From positions 1 through 15,380 of the forward strand of contig CAITAV010000069.1 of the NCBI GenBank assembly GCA_903890345.1: DNA of 15,380 nucleotides, given 5' to 3'. Positions 7,164 to 14,878 of the stretch are shown in pieces. This DNA comes from an uncultured Actinomycetes bacterium. GTDB lineage: Bacteria; Actinomycetota; Actinomycetes; Nanopelagicales; Nanopelagicaceae. Both the position numbers and the translations under genes were made by a program. The notes under the pieces were generated by a model. It was not told the origin of the DNA, searched no databases, and was given only the letters and a program-made list of their open reading frames with translations. The first letter of the stretch is position 1. The number at the start of each line of letters is the position of its first letter.

Positions 7164-7554
7164 TTCCCAAGCAGAAATTGATAACGTTCTGCAGTTTAAA
7201 ACGTGGGCAATTCTTGGTTTGAGTAATAACCCTGATCGAGCAGCGTATTCAGTTGCAGCGCTTTTAAAGCAAAAAGGTCACACGATTATTCCTGTGCATC
7301 CAAAAGCCGAAACGGTTCATGGCGAAAAAGGTTATGCCACTCTTGAAGAAATTCCACATCCTGTAGACGTTGTAGATTTCTTCATAAATTCAGAGTTAGT
7401 GAGTCGAAATGTTGATCGCGCAATAGCCATTGGAGCCAAAGCCATCTGGTTGCAGCTCGGAGTAATTGATCAAAAGGCAGTTGATAGCGCAGAAGCCGCT
7501 GGATTAATTGCAATTATGGATAAGTGCCCAGCTATTGAATACGGCAAGCGTTAA
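7159..7554 (+). CDS. CoA-binding domain protein (YccU family) with probable ATT start
   Basis: This is a small single-domain Rossmann protein like the CoA-binding domain of succinyl-CoA ligases. The cellular role is not established for the family. Visible features are TWAILGLSNNPDRAAYSVA (first strand and glycine loop), HTIIPVHPKAE (second strand), RAIAIGAKAIWLQLGV and a final Cys in IMDKCPAIEYGKR. The start is unusual. From the in-frame stop TAG at 7147-7149 to TTG 7219 there is no ATG, GTG or TTG, and starting at TTG 7219 would delete the first strand and the glycine loop. ATT 7159, overlapping the ugd stop, gives 131 residues beginning (M)NSQAEIDNVLQFKTWAILG, the usual length and N terminus, and has AGG eight bases upstream. 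CTG 7189 is the alternative. The gene abuts purE tail to tail. Confidence 0.8.
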   Translation: MNSQAEIDNVLQFKTWAILGLSNNPDRAAYSVAALLKQKGHTIIPVHPKAETVHGEKGYATLEEIPHPVDVVDFFINSELVSRNVDRAIAIGAKAIWLQLGVIDQKAVDSAEAAGLIAIMDKCPAIEYGKR

Positions 7555-8061
7555 CTAAAAACCTGTTTTCTGATTTCGTCGACTTTGTAGGGCTGCGCCT
7601 TTTTCTTTGGCAGCATCGTTAAGCGCTTTGAGTTCTGATGCGACTTTCTGTGAGATTGATTCATCACTAATTCCAAGAATTCTTGCGGCCAGTATCGCTG
7701 CATTTGCTGCGTTATCGATTGCAACAGTTGCAACAGGAATACCAACAGGCATTTGAACTATTGAGAGAAGTGAATCCATTCCATCTAAATTCTTAAGAGA
7801 GATTGGGACGCCGATAACTGGCAACGTGGTTAAAGATGCAACCATTCCTGGTAAATGTGCTGCGCCACCGGCGCCAGCGATAATTACTTTATACCCAGCA
7901 GATTGCGCCTTCTGAGCAAAAGCAACCATTTCAGTGGGCATGCGGTGTGCAGATAAAACTTCTGCAGAATATTTAATTGAGAATTTATCTAAAGTTTTGG
8001 CGGCTTCTTCCATGATTGGCCAATCAGAGTCAGAACCCATGATGATTGCTACATCACTCAT
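7555..8061 (-). CDS. purE: PurE, N5-carboxyaminoimidazole ribonucleotide mutase
   Basis: PurE converts N5-CAIR, made by PurK, to CAIR in de novo purine synthesis. The 168-residue protein carries the class I motifs: GSDSDWP near the N terminus, SAHRMPTEM (substrate binding and proton shuttle His), and the [14 protein letters not shown] loop that contacts the ribose phosphate. The start is ATG 8061, with an ideal GGAG six bases upstream. A GTG at 8073 would add four unconserved residues and consume that site. The coding region overlaps the purK stop by eight bases, so PurK and PurE are probably translationally coupled. The stop, TAG, directly abuts the TAA of the convergent CoA-binding gene, leaving no room for an independent terminator. 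Confidence 0.96.
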   Translation of the reverse strand: MSDVAIIMGSDSDWPIMEEAAKTLDKFSIKYSAEVLSAHRMPTEMVAFAQKAQSAGYKVIIAGAGGAAHLPGMVASLTTLPVIGVPISLKNLDGMDSLLSIVQMPVGIPVATVAIDNAANAAILAARILGISDESISQKVASELKALNDAAKEKGAALQSRRNQKTGF

Positions 8062-9175
8062 CAATTTCTCCACTCATGTAATCAATAGCGTGCTCAATTT
8101 CTGTGCGTAATTCTACGAGGTCTTTTCCAATAACGTTAACGTGACCAATTTTGCGCCCAGGTCGGACTTCCTTCCCGTACAAATGAAACTTAAGCGCCGG
8201 ATTTCTCGCCATGAGGTGTAAATATGGTCGATACATGTCCGTTTTATTCTTACCTAATATGTTTCCCATAACAGCGAAATCATCAGTCATGCCTGGATCT
8301 CCAAGTGGAAGATCAAGAATTGCTCGCAGATGCTGTTCGAATTGGCTAGTTCTGGAACCTTCAATTGTCCAGTGTCCTGAATTGTGAGGACGCATAGCAA
8401 GTTCATTAATAAATAATTCATTACCTTTGACAAACATTTCTACTGCCATAACGCCAATTAAATTAACTTCTGCTGCAATATCGAGCGCGATTTTTTGAGC
8501 ATTTTCTCGGAGATCATTGGACATCTGTGGGACGGGAGTAACTGTCATTGTGCAAATTCCATCACTTTGAATTGTCTGAGTAGGCGACCATGAAGTTGCC
8601 TGAGCGTGCGGCGACCTGGCAACCATAACTGCAATTTCATAATCAAAATCGATGAGTTCTTCAATGAGAAGCTTGGGATTATTTCTCAATAAAGCTTGCA
8701 GTTCATCTTGTGAATTTACTTTCCAGACTCCGCGACCGTCGTAACCACCAGAAATTGCCTTCGCGATAACTGGGTATTTAGTAACTTCTGAACTTATAGA
8801 AACAACTTGGCTCTGAGGTGAGTGAAAATGAGAGAGTTTCTTGCGCATCGCTTCTTTATCTTGTGAATAAACGAAGGACTCTGACGAAGGACGAACGGTG
8901 ATTCCTGCATGTTCTAGCGCCTTTATGACTCTCAGTGGAACAAGTTCGTGTTCGAAAGTAACCACATCGCACAATGCTGCAAACTTTTTTACTGCTTCAA
9001 TATCTGTGTAATCCCCAATAATGCACGGAGTTATTTGTGCAGCGCTATCACTGGCACTTGATGCAAACGGTAATAATTTAATGCCGAGCGCCGTTGCGGG
9101 AGCAATCATCATGCGTGCGAGTTGGCCCGCGCCGATAACTCCTACAACAGGGAATTCAGATTTCACAGCACTCAT
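8054..9175 (-). CDS. purK: PurK, N5-carboxyaminoimidazole ribonucleotide synthase
   Basis: PurK is an ATP-grasp enzyme that carboxylates aminoimidazole ribonucleotide using ATP and bicarbonate; PurE then acts on the product. The 373-residue length is typical. Visible features are the N-terminal [26 protein letters not shown] and [10 protein letters not shown] segment, the ATP-grasp glycine loop GGYDGRGVW, and [17 protein letters not shown]. The family signature [26 protein letters not shown] follows, then the C-terminal [15 protein letters not shown]. The start ATG overlaps the birA stop in an ATGA arrangement, and the 3' end overlaps purE. The order birA-purK-purE in one minus-strand operon resembles the actinobacterial neighbourhood known from Mycobacterium, where a few extra genes intervene. 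Confidence 0.96.
   Translation of the reverse strand: MSAVKSEFPVVGVIGAGQLARMMIAPATALGIKLLPFASSASDSAAQITPCIIGDYTDIEAVKKFAALCDVVTFEHELVPLRVIKALEHAGITVRPSSESFVYSQDKEAMRKKLSHFHSPQSQVVSISSEVTKYPVIAKAISGGYDGRGVWKVNSQDELQALLRNNPKLLIEELIDFDYEIAVMVARSPHAQATSWSPTQTIQSDGICTMTVTPVPQMSNDLRENAQKIALDIAAEVNLIGVMAVEMFVKGNELFINELAMRPHNSGHWTIEGSRTSQFEQHLRAILDLPLGDPGMTDDFAVMGNILGKNKTDMYRPYLHLMARNPALKFHLYGKEVRPGRKIGHVNVIGKDLVELRTEIEHAIDYMSGEIDE
8068..8071 (-). promoter_or_regulatory. Ribosome binding site GGAG that fixes the purE start
   Basis: On the minus strand GGAG stands six bases before ATG 8061, inside the last codons of purK. It decides between ATG 8061 and the in-frame GTG 8073, because the latter overlaps the site itself. 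Confidence 0.65.
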
Positions 9176-9945
9176 CTTAGATGAAGCACATCTCCTGAAT
9201 TCACGAGCACTCCGTCGCTAAGTATTAGTTCTCCCAGTGCAGAGATCCCCGTTGCTATGGCAGCCTTTGATTCTCCTGTTGGCGAGATTATCTGGATGTC
9301 TCGATTAAGCGAGGAACACATTTCTTGGTATGGCAAAATAAATGGAGCACTACCCTGCTTTTGCCAGAGTTGAAAATTCTTTTCAAAATTCTGAAGAATT
9401 CTTTTTAAGATCTGACTTCGATCGAGCTGTGAATAATTCTCAAGTAATAAGGATGTTGCTGAAACCACGGGCAGTTCTGCTTGCTGCATAGATACATTTA
9501 AACCCACACCGACAATCACGCCGTTATCTACTACTTGACACAAGAGTCCTGCAATTTTTTTCTCATTTATTAATATGTCATTTGGCCATTTAACGTTGAA
9601 CTTCACTTTAGTATCAAGTTCTGCGAGAGCATCTGTAATTGAGAGTGCGGTAAGTAGCGCTATAAAATTCCACTCAACTCGAGGGCGTGTAACTTTTTTG
9701 TAGAGTGAAAACAAAAGCGCAGATGAAGGTGCTGCAATAAATTCACGATCAAGTCTTCCTCTGCCAGCGTGTTGATAATTTGCAACCAATACATCACCGT
9801 CGTGCGCGGTGTCTGCATGGATGCTCTCTGCCAAATCATTTTGCGTAGATCCAGTGACATCAACCACGCTTACTCGCCAGTAAGGAGAAAGTTCTGCGTG
9901 CAGTTCTGATTCGCGTAGTGCCACACGATGTAATTCATTGCCCAC
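9172..9945 (-). CDS. birA: BirA, biotin--[acetyl-CoA-carboxylase] ligase, without DNA-binding domain
   Basis: BirA makes biotinyl-AMP and attaches biotin to the carrier lysine of biotin carboxylases. With GTG 9945 as start the protein has 257 residues. Visible motifs are VDVTGSTQND (28-37), the biotin/ATP loop AGRGRLDREF (60-69), VKWPNDILINEKKIAGLL (118-135), GVGLNV (146-151) and a C-terminal SH3-like segment ending GDVLHLR. There is no N-terminal helix-turn-helix, so it is a monofunctional ligase and not the E. coli type repressor. An upstream ATG at 9981 would run 18 bases into the accD gene on the other strand and add 12 residues not typical of the family. GTG 9945 has no Shine-Dalgarno but is preceded at seven bases by TACGGT, fitting a leaderless message. 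The likely substrate, AccA, is encoded in the divergent operon. Confidence 0.93.
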   Translation of the reverse strand: MGNELHRVALRESELHAELSPYWRVSVVDVTGSTQNDLAESIHADTAHDGDVLVANYQHAGRGRLDREFIAAPSSALLFSLYKKVTRPRVEWNFIALLTALSITDALAELDTKVKFNVKWPNDILINEKKIAGLLCQVVDNGVIVGVGLNVSMQQAELPVVSATSLLLENYSQLDRSQILKRILQNFEKNFQLWQKQGSAPFILPYQEMCSSLNRDIQIISPTGESKAAIATGISALGELILSDGVLVNSGDVLHLR

Positions 9946-9951
9946 GGCTAG

Positions 9952-9957
9952 TACCGT
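9952..9957 (+). promoter_or_regulatory. Candidate -10 box (TACCGT) for leaderless accD operon
   Basis: TACCGT is followed by exactly six bases and then ATG 9964, which puts the predicted transcription start on the A of the start codon. AGGGG sits directly against the ATG, too close to work as a Shine-Dalgarno. The box overlaps the one proposed for birA on the other strand. Confidence 0.45.
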
Positions 9958-9958
9958 A
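9953..9958 (-). promoter_or_regulatory. Candidate -10 box (TACGGT) for leaderless birA
   Basis: Read on the minus strand, TACGGT is followed by seven bases and GTG 9945. It overlaps five of the six bases of the accD box on the opposite strand, because plus-strand TACCGTA reads TACGGTA in reverse. No -35 match is convincing. Confidence 0.4.
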
Positions 9959-9963
9959 GGGGT

Positions 9964-11535
9964 ATGGACCGTGATCTGCATACAACTGCTGGAAAAATTC
10001 AGGATCTTCGTGATCGTTTAGATGAAGCTGTTCACTCAGGCTCCGCACGAGCCATCGAAAAGCAGCACGCTAAAGGAAAGATGACCGCGCGCGAGCGAAT
10101 TGAAAAACTCGTTGACCCAGGTTCATTTACCGAACTCGATGAATTTGCGCGTCACCGTTCTACTAATTTTGGAATGCAGGAAAATCGACCATACGGTGAC
10201 GGTGTTGTTATTGGTTTTGCAACTGTTGATGCTCGCTCGATTGCACTTTTTTCACAAGACTTCACAGTGATGGGCGGAAGCCTTGGAGAAGTTTTTGCTG
10301 AGAAGATGGTCAAGATTGCCGAGTTCGCTTTAAAGAATGGAATTCCACTCATTGGAATTAGCGATTCAGGTGGTGCGCGTATTCAAGAAGGAGTTGCTTC
10401 ACTCTCCGGTTACGGACGTATTTTCAGATTAAATACTCGATCCTCTGGAGTGATTCCACAAATTTCGCTCATTCTTGGACCATGCGCCGGTGGCGCTGCG
10501 TACTCACCAGCGCTTACAGATTTCACAGTTATGGTCAATGAAACCTCTCACATGTTTATTACAGGTCCAGAAGTAATTAAGACTGTCACTGGTGAAGATG
10601 TTGGCATGGAAGAACTTGGTGGCGCACACACGCACAACACCAGAAGTGGCAATGCCCATTACCTAGCTCAGAGTGAAGATGACGCGATTGATTATGTAAA
10701 GGCGCTACTTTCATATCTACCAAGTAACAATATGGATGGTGCTCCACATTTACCACCAACAGAAACTTTAGATAAGAAATCTTCTGATCTTGCTCTGGAT
10801 GTACTGATTCCAGATAGCCAAAACCAACCGTATGACATGAAGAGTGTTGTTACTGCGATTCTAGATGAAGCCGAATTTCTTGAAGTACATGCTCTTTTTG
10901 CCCCAAATATTGTTGTTGGTTTCGGGCGCATTGAAGGTGAATCTGTTGGCATTATTGCTAATCAACCAAATCAATTAGCAGGAACATTAGATATAGATTC
11001 AAGTGAAAAAGCGGCGAGATTCGTGCGATTCTGTGATGCTTTTAATATTCCAATTTTGACTTTAGTTGACGTGCCAGGCTTCTTGCCCGGTACAGAACAA
11101 GAGTGGAACGGAATAATTCGACGCGGTGCCAAACTTTTGTATGCATACGCAGAAGCATCTGTGCCAATGGTTACTTTAATTACCCGAAAGGCATATGGCG
11201 GCGCTTACATCGTTATGGGTTCAAAATACATTGGAGCCGATATCAATTTAGCTTGGCCAACAGCTGAAATTGCGGTGATGGGTGCACAAGGTGCAGTAAA
11301 TATTTTGTACAGAAACGAAATCAGCGAAGCGAAAGATCCTGAGAAAGCTCGTGCTGAACTGATCACTGAATATAACGAGACACTTGCTAATCCATACCTT
11401 GCAGCAGAGCGTGGATTTATTGATGCAGTTATCGAGCCAAATCAAACCCGTGAATACATTACAAAGGCGTTTAGAACTCTTAAAACAAAGAGAGATACCT
11501 TGCCTCCACGCAAGCACGGAAATATTCCACTATGA
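9964..11535 (+). CDS. accD: Acyl-CoA carboxylase beta subunit (carboxyltransferase; AccD/PccB type)
   Basis: This subunit moves the carboxyl group from biotin on AccA to acetyl- or propionyl-CoA, forming malonyl- or methylmalonyl-CoA. The 523-residue length fits the actinobacterial AccD family. N-terminal [20 protein letters not shown] leads into the first crotonase-like half, with [11 protein letters not shown] (133-143) and [12 protein letters not shown] (172-183) forming the CoA/biotin oxyanion site. The second half has [13 protein letters not shown] (368-380), [14 protein letters not shown] (408-421) and [18 protein letters not shown] (430-447). The residue after GGAY is Ile416. As I recall, the counterpart in propionyl-CoA-specific Streptomyces PccB is Asp, and Ile occurs in forms that accept acetyl-CoA. 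The start ATG 9964 appears leaderless. The stop overlaps the accE start as ATGA. It is divergent from birA with 18 bases between start codons. Confidence 0.95.
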   Translation: MDRDLHTTAGKIQDLRDRLDEAVHSGSARAIEKQHAKGKMTARERIEKLVDPGSFTELDEFARHRSTNFGMQENRPYGDGVVIGFATVDARSIALFSQDFTVMGGSLGEVFAEKMVKIAEFALKNGIPLIGISDSGGARIQEGVASLSGYGRIFRLNTRSSGVIPQISLILGPCAGGAAYSPALTDFTVMVNETSHMFITGPEVIKTVTGEDVGMEELGGAHTHNTRSGNAHYLAQSEDDAIDYVKALLSYLPSNNMDGAPHLPPTETLDKKSSDLALDVLIPDSQNQPYDMKSVVTAILDEAEFLEVHALFAPNIVVGFGRIEGESVGIIANQPNQLAGTLDIDSSEKAARFVRFCDAFNIPILTLVDVPGFLPGTEQEWNGIIRRGAKLLYAYAEASVPMVTLITRKAYGGAYIVMGSKYIGADINLAWPTAEIAVMGAQGAVNILYRNEISEAKDPEKARAELITEYNETLANPYLAAERGFIDAVIEPNQTREYITKAFRTLKTKRDTLPPRKHGNIPL

Positions 11536-11729
11536 CCCCAAACAGAGTGAAGTACGACATTGTGCTTGGGCATCCAACCGCAGATGAATTAGCAGCAATT
11601 GAATTTGCCATGTCGCACCACAAACATGAAGTGCTTAAGCCAGTTGTAAAGCGAAGTGTGTGGGCGAAACCAATTTTGCGCTCGGCGTTGCCACAGCACA
11701 TTAAATTTGGGTCAGGACGAAATAACTAA
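11532..11729 (+). CDS. accE: AccE, small epsilon subunit of acyl-CoA carboxylase
   Basis: This 65-residue protein resembles the actinobacterial epsilon subunits that bind the beta subunit and stimulate the carboxylase. The pattern is an N-terminal strand then [14 protein letters not shown] (matching the family's G-x-PT-x-EELAAL start), then [15 protein letters not shown] with the conserved Trp near the C-terminal end. The family is short and poorly conserved, so position carries weight: ATG 11532 overlaps the accD stop as ATGA, and accE lies between accD and maf as accE5 does in Mycobacterium. It is shorter than AccE5 of M. tuberculosis because it lacks a long N-terminal extension. The predicted site of action is the cytoplasmic carboxylase complex. 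Confidence 0.85.
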   Translation: MTPNRVKYDIVLGHPTADELAAIEFAMSHHKHEVLKPVVKRSVWAKPILRSALPQHIKFGSGRNN

Positions 11730-12332
11730 ATGCCAACGCTTGTCCTTGCTTCACAATCAACGTCTCGACGCCGCCTCTTAGAATCGGCTGGTCTTAAGCC
11801 CACCATTATGGTCAGCAACGTCGATGAAGAAACTGATTTTTTTAACTCAATGACACCTGAAGACATGGTTATTGCCTTAGCAATCACTAAGGCACATACA
11901 GTTCGTGAGCAAATTAAGTATCCTGCAATCATTATTGGATGCGATTCAACATTTGAATTTGAAGGTCAATCCCTTGGTAAACCTGGCACAGCCCCTATTG
12001 CTAAAGAACGAGCACAACGAGTGCGTGGGAAATCTGGTTATCTCCATACAGGTCATTGCGTGATCGATACGCAGCAGGAAAGAGAAATTAGTGATCGAAT
12101 CACAACCAAGGTTACATTTACAGATATGACCGATGCTGAGATTGATGATTACATTGAATCAGGTGAACCTCTGCATGTTGCTGGTGGTTTTACTCTCGAC
12201 GGATTTAGCTCTCCATTTATTCCATCAATTGAAGGTGACTACACAAACGTAGTTGGCATTTCAATGCCATTTTTGCGAAGTGCGATGACTCAATTGGGTT
12301 ATAGCTGGCCAGAAGTAAAGTTGATGAAATGA
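11730..12332 (+). CDS. maf: Maf family nucleotide pyrophosphatase
   Basis: Maf proteins hydrolyse non-canonical or excess nucleoside triphosphates (dTTP/UTP or m7GTP, depending on subgroup) to monophosphates and have been linked to septum formation and housecleaning of nucleotide pools. The 200-residue length is typical. Visible motifs are [18 protein letters not shown] (4-21), [35 protein letters not shown] with the catalytic-region Asp, [15 protein letters not shown], and [22 protein letters not shown] near the C-terminal end. The GCDS and TGHCV forms are those usual in Actinobacteria. ATG 11730 follows the accE TAA with no gap, and the stop overlaps the accA start (ATGA). The accD-accE-maf-accA order is conserved in Actinobacteria, though the functional reason is unclear. 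The substrate subgroup cannot be assigned from this reading. Confidence 0.93.
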   Translation: MPTLVLASQSTSRRRLLESAGLKPTIMVSNVDEETDFFNSMTPEDMVIALAITKAHTVREQIKYPAIIIGCDSTFEFEGQSLGKPGTAPIAKERAQRVRGKSGYLHTGHCVIDTQQEREISDRITTKVTFTDMTDAEIDDYIESGEPLHVAGGFTLDGFSSPFIPSIEGDYTNVVGISMPFLRSAMTQLGYSWPEVKLMK

Positions 12333-14047
12333 AACGTGTACTCATAGCCAATCGCGGTGAAATTGCCGTACGCGTAATCAGAGCATGCCAAGATCATGGT
12401 CTTGAAAGCGTTTCAATTTATTCTGATGAAGATCGAAATTCACTGCACGCACAAATGGCGACACACTCTTATGCACTGGGTGGCGTAAGCGCAGTTTCAA
12501 CTTATTTGAATATTCCAAGAATTATTGAAATTGCAAAAGAATCTGGGGCTGATGCCGTGCATCCCGGATACGGTTTCTTATCTGAAAATGCACTCTTTGC
12601 ACAGAGCGTAATTGATGCTGGATTAATTTGGATTGGCCCACCACCATCTGCAATCAAAGCATTAGGAGATAAAGTTTCAGCACGTAAAATTGCTGCAAAA
12701 GCTGGTGCCCCACTTGTTGCTGGAACAGCAGATCCTGTCGAAAATGCAGATGAAATCATTGCATTCGCTAAAGAGCATGGATTACCTGTCGCCATTAAAG
12801 CTGCACATGGCGGCGGCGGGCGTGGATTAAAAATTGCGCACACGTTAGAAGAAATTCCTGAAGCATTTGCATCAGCTGTTCGCGAAGCTATTGCTGGCTT
12901 TGGTCGTGGTGAATGTTTTGTGGAGCGTTACCTAGATAAGCCGCGTCACGTAGAAACACAAGTATTAGTAGACAAGAGCGGGCATGCAGTCGTTGTGAGT
13001 ACTCGAGATTGCTCATTGCAGCGACGTCATCAAAAATTAGTCGAAGAAGCCCCAGCACCATTTTTGAGTGAAAAATTAATTGAAGAGCTCTACCGATCAA
13101 GTAAAGCGATTATGAAAGAGGCTGGCTACATCGGAGCCGGTACTTGCGAATTTCTAATCGGTGCAGACGGAACAATTTCCTTCCTTGAAGTTAATACGCG
13201 CCTTCAAGTAGAACATCCTGTCAGCGAAGAAGTAACTGGGATAGATCTTGTTCGCCAACAATTTAGAATCGCAATGGGCGAAGACCTAGGTTTTGATGAT
13301 CCACCAATTCGTGCGCACTCATTTGAATTTCGTATCAATGGTGAAGACCCAGGACGATCATTCTTGCCAGCTCCAGGTCGTATTACGCAGTGGCAGATTC
13401 CAACTGGCCCGGGAGTACGAGTCGATGCAGGTTTTAAAAATGGCGACACAATTGGTGGAAACTTCGATTCACTCTTAGCAAAGTTGATAGTCACTGGTGC
13501 TACGCGAGAAGAAGCCATTGCGCGGGCAAGGCGTGCGTTATCTGAGTTTATTGTGGGCGGATTAGCGACAGCGATCCCATTTCATCGCGCAATTATGGAT
13601 GACCCTGCATTCACAGAAAATTTCAGTATCTATACAAGTTATATCGAAAATGAGTTCAAAAATGACATTCCACCATTTGCACAATCGGCACCGGGATCTC
13701 AAACTCACGCAGCTGCAGAACATCTGGTTACAGAAGTAAATGGAAAGCGTTTTGAGATTTTTGTTCATGCTCCCGAACCTGTACACAAGCGCCACCGTGC
13801 AAAAGAAGGTGCAAGTGGTGCATCAACCGGCACTGCAATCACAAGTCCGATGCAAGGAACTGTCGTAAAAATTGCTGTTGAAGAAGGTCAGAAGGTTGTA
13901 GCTGGTGAATTGATAGTCGTTTTAGAAGCAATGAAAATGGAACAGCCGTTGACCGCGCATCGTGACGGAGTTATCGCCAATCTGAGTGCAATTATTGGTG
14001 AAACTGTTTCAAGTGGCAGCACACTTTGTGACATTATTGACGCATGA
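12329..14047 (+). CDS. accA: Acyl-CoA carboxylase alpha subunit (biotin carboxylase + biotin carrier)
   Basis: This subunit carboxylates its own biotin with ATP and bicarbonate, then presents it to AccD. The 572 residues contain a full biotin carboxylase domain (1 to about 445): [30 protein letters not shown] (78-87), the ATP-grasp loop [10 protein letters not shown] (160-169), the bicarbonate-site region [10 protein letters not shown] (287-296) and [13 protein letters not shown] (338-350). A linker follows, then a C-terminal biotin carrier domain with EAMKMEQP, in which Lys536 is the expected biotinylation site for BirA. It lacks the separate BT domain of mitochondrial propionyl-CoA carboxylase and corresponds to AccA3-type actinobacterial alpha subunits. 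Start ATG 12329 overlaps the maf stop, and the stop overlaps the punA start, both as ATGA. Confidence 0.96.
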   Translation: MKRVLIANRGEIAVRVIRACQDHGLESVSIYSDEDRNSLHAQMATHSYALGGVSAVSTYLNIPRIIEIAKESGADAVHPGYGFLSENALFAQSVIDAGLIWIGPPPSAIKALGDKVSARKIAAKAGAPLVAGTADPVENADEIIAFAKEHGLPVAIKAAHGGGGRGLKIAHTLEEIPEAFASAVREAIAGFGRGECFVERYLDKPRHVETQVLVDKSGHAVVVSTRDCSLQRRHQKLVEEAPAPFLSEKLIEELYRSSKAIMKEAGYIGAGTCEFLIGADGTISFLEVNTRLQVEHPVSEEVTGIDLVRQQFRIAMGEDLGFDDPPIRAHSFEFRINGEDPGRSFLPAPGRITQWQIPTGPGVRVDAGFKNGDTIGGNFDSLLAKLIVTGATREEAIARARRALSEFIVGGLATAIPFHRAIMDDPAFTENFSIYTSYIENEFKNDIPPFAQSAPGSQTHAAAEHLVTEVNGKRFEIFVHAPEPVHKRHRAKEGASGASTGTAITSPMQGTVVKIAVEEGQKVVAGELIVVLEAMKMEQPLTAHRDGVIANLSAIIGETVSSGSTLCDIIDA

Positions 14048-14874
14048 CAAGTGACCAACTGCTTTATAGCGATCCTCTGAAAGCTGCAGAGCAAGCAGCA
14101 TCTGAAATCGCAAAACGAACTGGTGTGCTCTCCCACGATATTGCACTAGTTATGGGCTCAGGTTGGGTTGATGCAGTTTCAGTTTTGGGTTCACCAGATT
14201 TTGAATGTAACGCTGATGAAATTACAGGCTTTCTGCCTCCAGCAGTTGAAGGTCACTCCGGAAAAATTCGTTCATATTCAATTAAGAGTGGCGAGAAAAT
14301 TCTGCGCGCATTAGTTTTTCTTGGTCGTACACATTTATATGAAGGCAAGGGAATCGAACCAGTAGTTCATGGCGTGAGAACTGCAGTTAAAGCTGGTTGC
14401 AAAGTTGTAATCCTTACTAATGCATGTGGCGGAATAAACACGAGCTATACAGTTGGTCAGCCAGTTCTGATCCGAGATCACATTTCACTTACTGCTACAT
14501 CTCCCCTTATCGGTGCGCACTTTGTTGATCTAACAGATTTATATAGCAAACGGATTAGAGCGATTGTAAAATCTGCTGATAACTCCTTAGCAGAAGGTGT
14601 GTACGTTCATTGGCGTGGACCAACCTATGAAACGCCAGCTGAAATTTTAATGATGCGAGCAATGGGCGCTGATCTAGTTGGAATGTCCACCGTTCCTGAA
14701 GCAATTGCAGCTCATGCTCTTGGAGCCGAAGTACTTGGTATTTCATTGGTAACAAATGCCGCTGCTGGTGTAACGGGTGAAAAACTCAATCACGAAGAAG
14801 TTATCGCTGCTGGAAAAGCTGCAGCAACTCGCATGGGAACTCTTCTCAAGGAAGTTATTCCGAAGTTACTCTAA
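14044..14874 (+). CDS. punA: Purine nucleoside phosphorylase (trimeric class)
   Basis: The enzyme splits inosine/guanosine-type nucleosides with phosphate into base and ribose-1-phosphate for purine salvage. The 276-residue length fits the low-molecular-mass trimeric class. Visible motifs are [10 protein letters not shown] (36-45, phosphate loop), [12 protein letters not shown] (92-103), [10 protein letters not shown] (123-132), [10 protein letters not shown] (191-200) ending in Glu200, the base-contacting Glu, [11 protein letters not shown] (213-223), and LVTNAAAG (235-242) with Asn238. Asn at that site favours a purine nucleoside phosphorylase over methylthioadenosine phosphorylase, which carries Asp. 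Start ATG 14044 overlaps the accA stop as ATGA, coupling salvage to the carboxylase operon. The next gene, a phosphosugar mutase, begins four bases after the stop. Confidence 0.94.
   Translation: MTSDQLLYSDPLKAAEQAASEIAKRTGVLSHDIALVMGSGWVDAVSVLGSPDFECNADEITGFLPPAVEGHSGKIRSYSIKSGEKILRALVFLGRTHLYEGKGIEPVVHGVRTAVKAGCKVVILTNACGGINTSYTVGQPVLIRDHISLTATSPLIGAHFVDLTDLYSKRIRAIVKSADNSLAEGVYVHWRGPTYETPAEILMMRAMGADLVGMSTVPEAIAAHALGAEVLGISLVTNAAAGVTGEKLNHEEVIAAGKAAATRMGTLLKEVIPKLL
14867..14872 (+). promoter_or_regulatory. Candidate internal -10 box (TACTCT) before the phosphosugar mutase gene
   Basis: TACTCT covers the last codons and the first stop base of punA. It is followed by exactly six bases (AAGTTT) and ATG 14879. 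There is no Shine-Dalgarno in or near the four-base gap, so a leaderless internal transcript is possible. The pattern is short and may be chance. Confidence 0.3.
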
Positions 14875-14878
14875 GTTT

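Noticed and set aside
7219..7554. CoA-binding gene starting at TTG 7219 (111 residues)
   Set aside because: This removes the first beta strand and glycine loop encoded at 7201-7218, which match the family. The coding frame clearly extends upstream to ATT 7159.
7557..7570. Small AAAAC-CT-GTTTT palindrome near the CoA-binding/purE convergent junction as a terminator
   Set aside because: A five-base AT-rich stem with a two-base loop is too weak, cannot form a normal hairpin loop, and lies within purE codons.
8062..8073. PurE starting at GTG 8073
   Set aside because: It adds four unconserved residues and occupies the GGAG that serves ATG 8061.
9946..9981. BirA starting at ATG 9981 (269 residues)
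   Set aside because: It would overlap the accD start on the other strand and add 12 residues atypical of the family. GTG 9945 has a well-placed TANNNT box.
11730..12332. Maf with altered active-site motifs (QSTSRRR instead of SPRR; GCDS instead of GADT)
   Set aside because: As far as I recall, these variants are usual in actinobacterial Maf proteins. The remaining motifs and the length are normal.
12502..12843. 113-codon open frame on the minus strand inside accA, and other long antisense frames within accD, dapD and accA
   Set aside because: They are shadows of strongly conserved coding sequence with low-complexity Pro/Ser/Ala content, no recognisable motif and no start signals.
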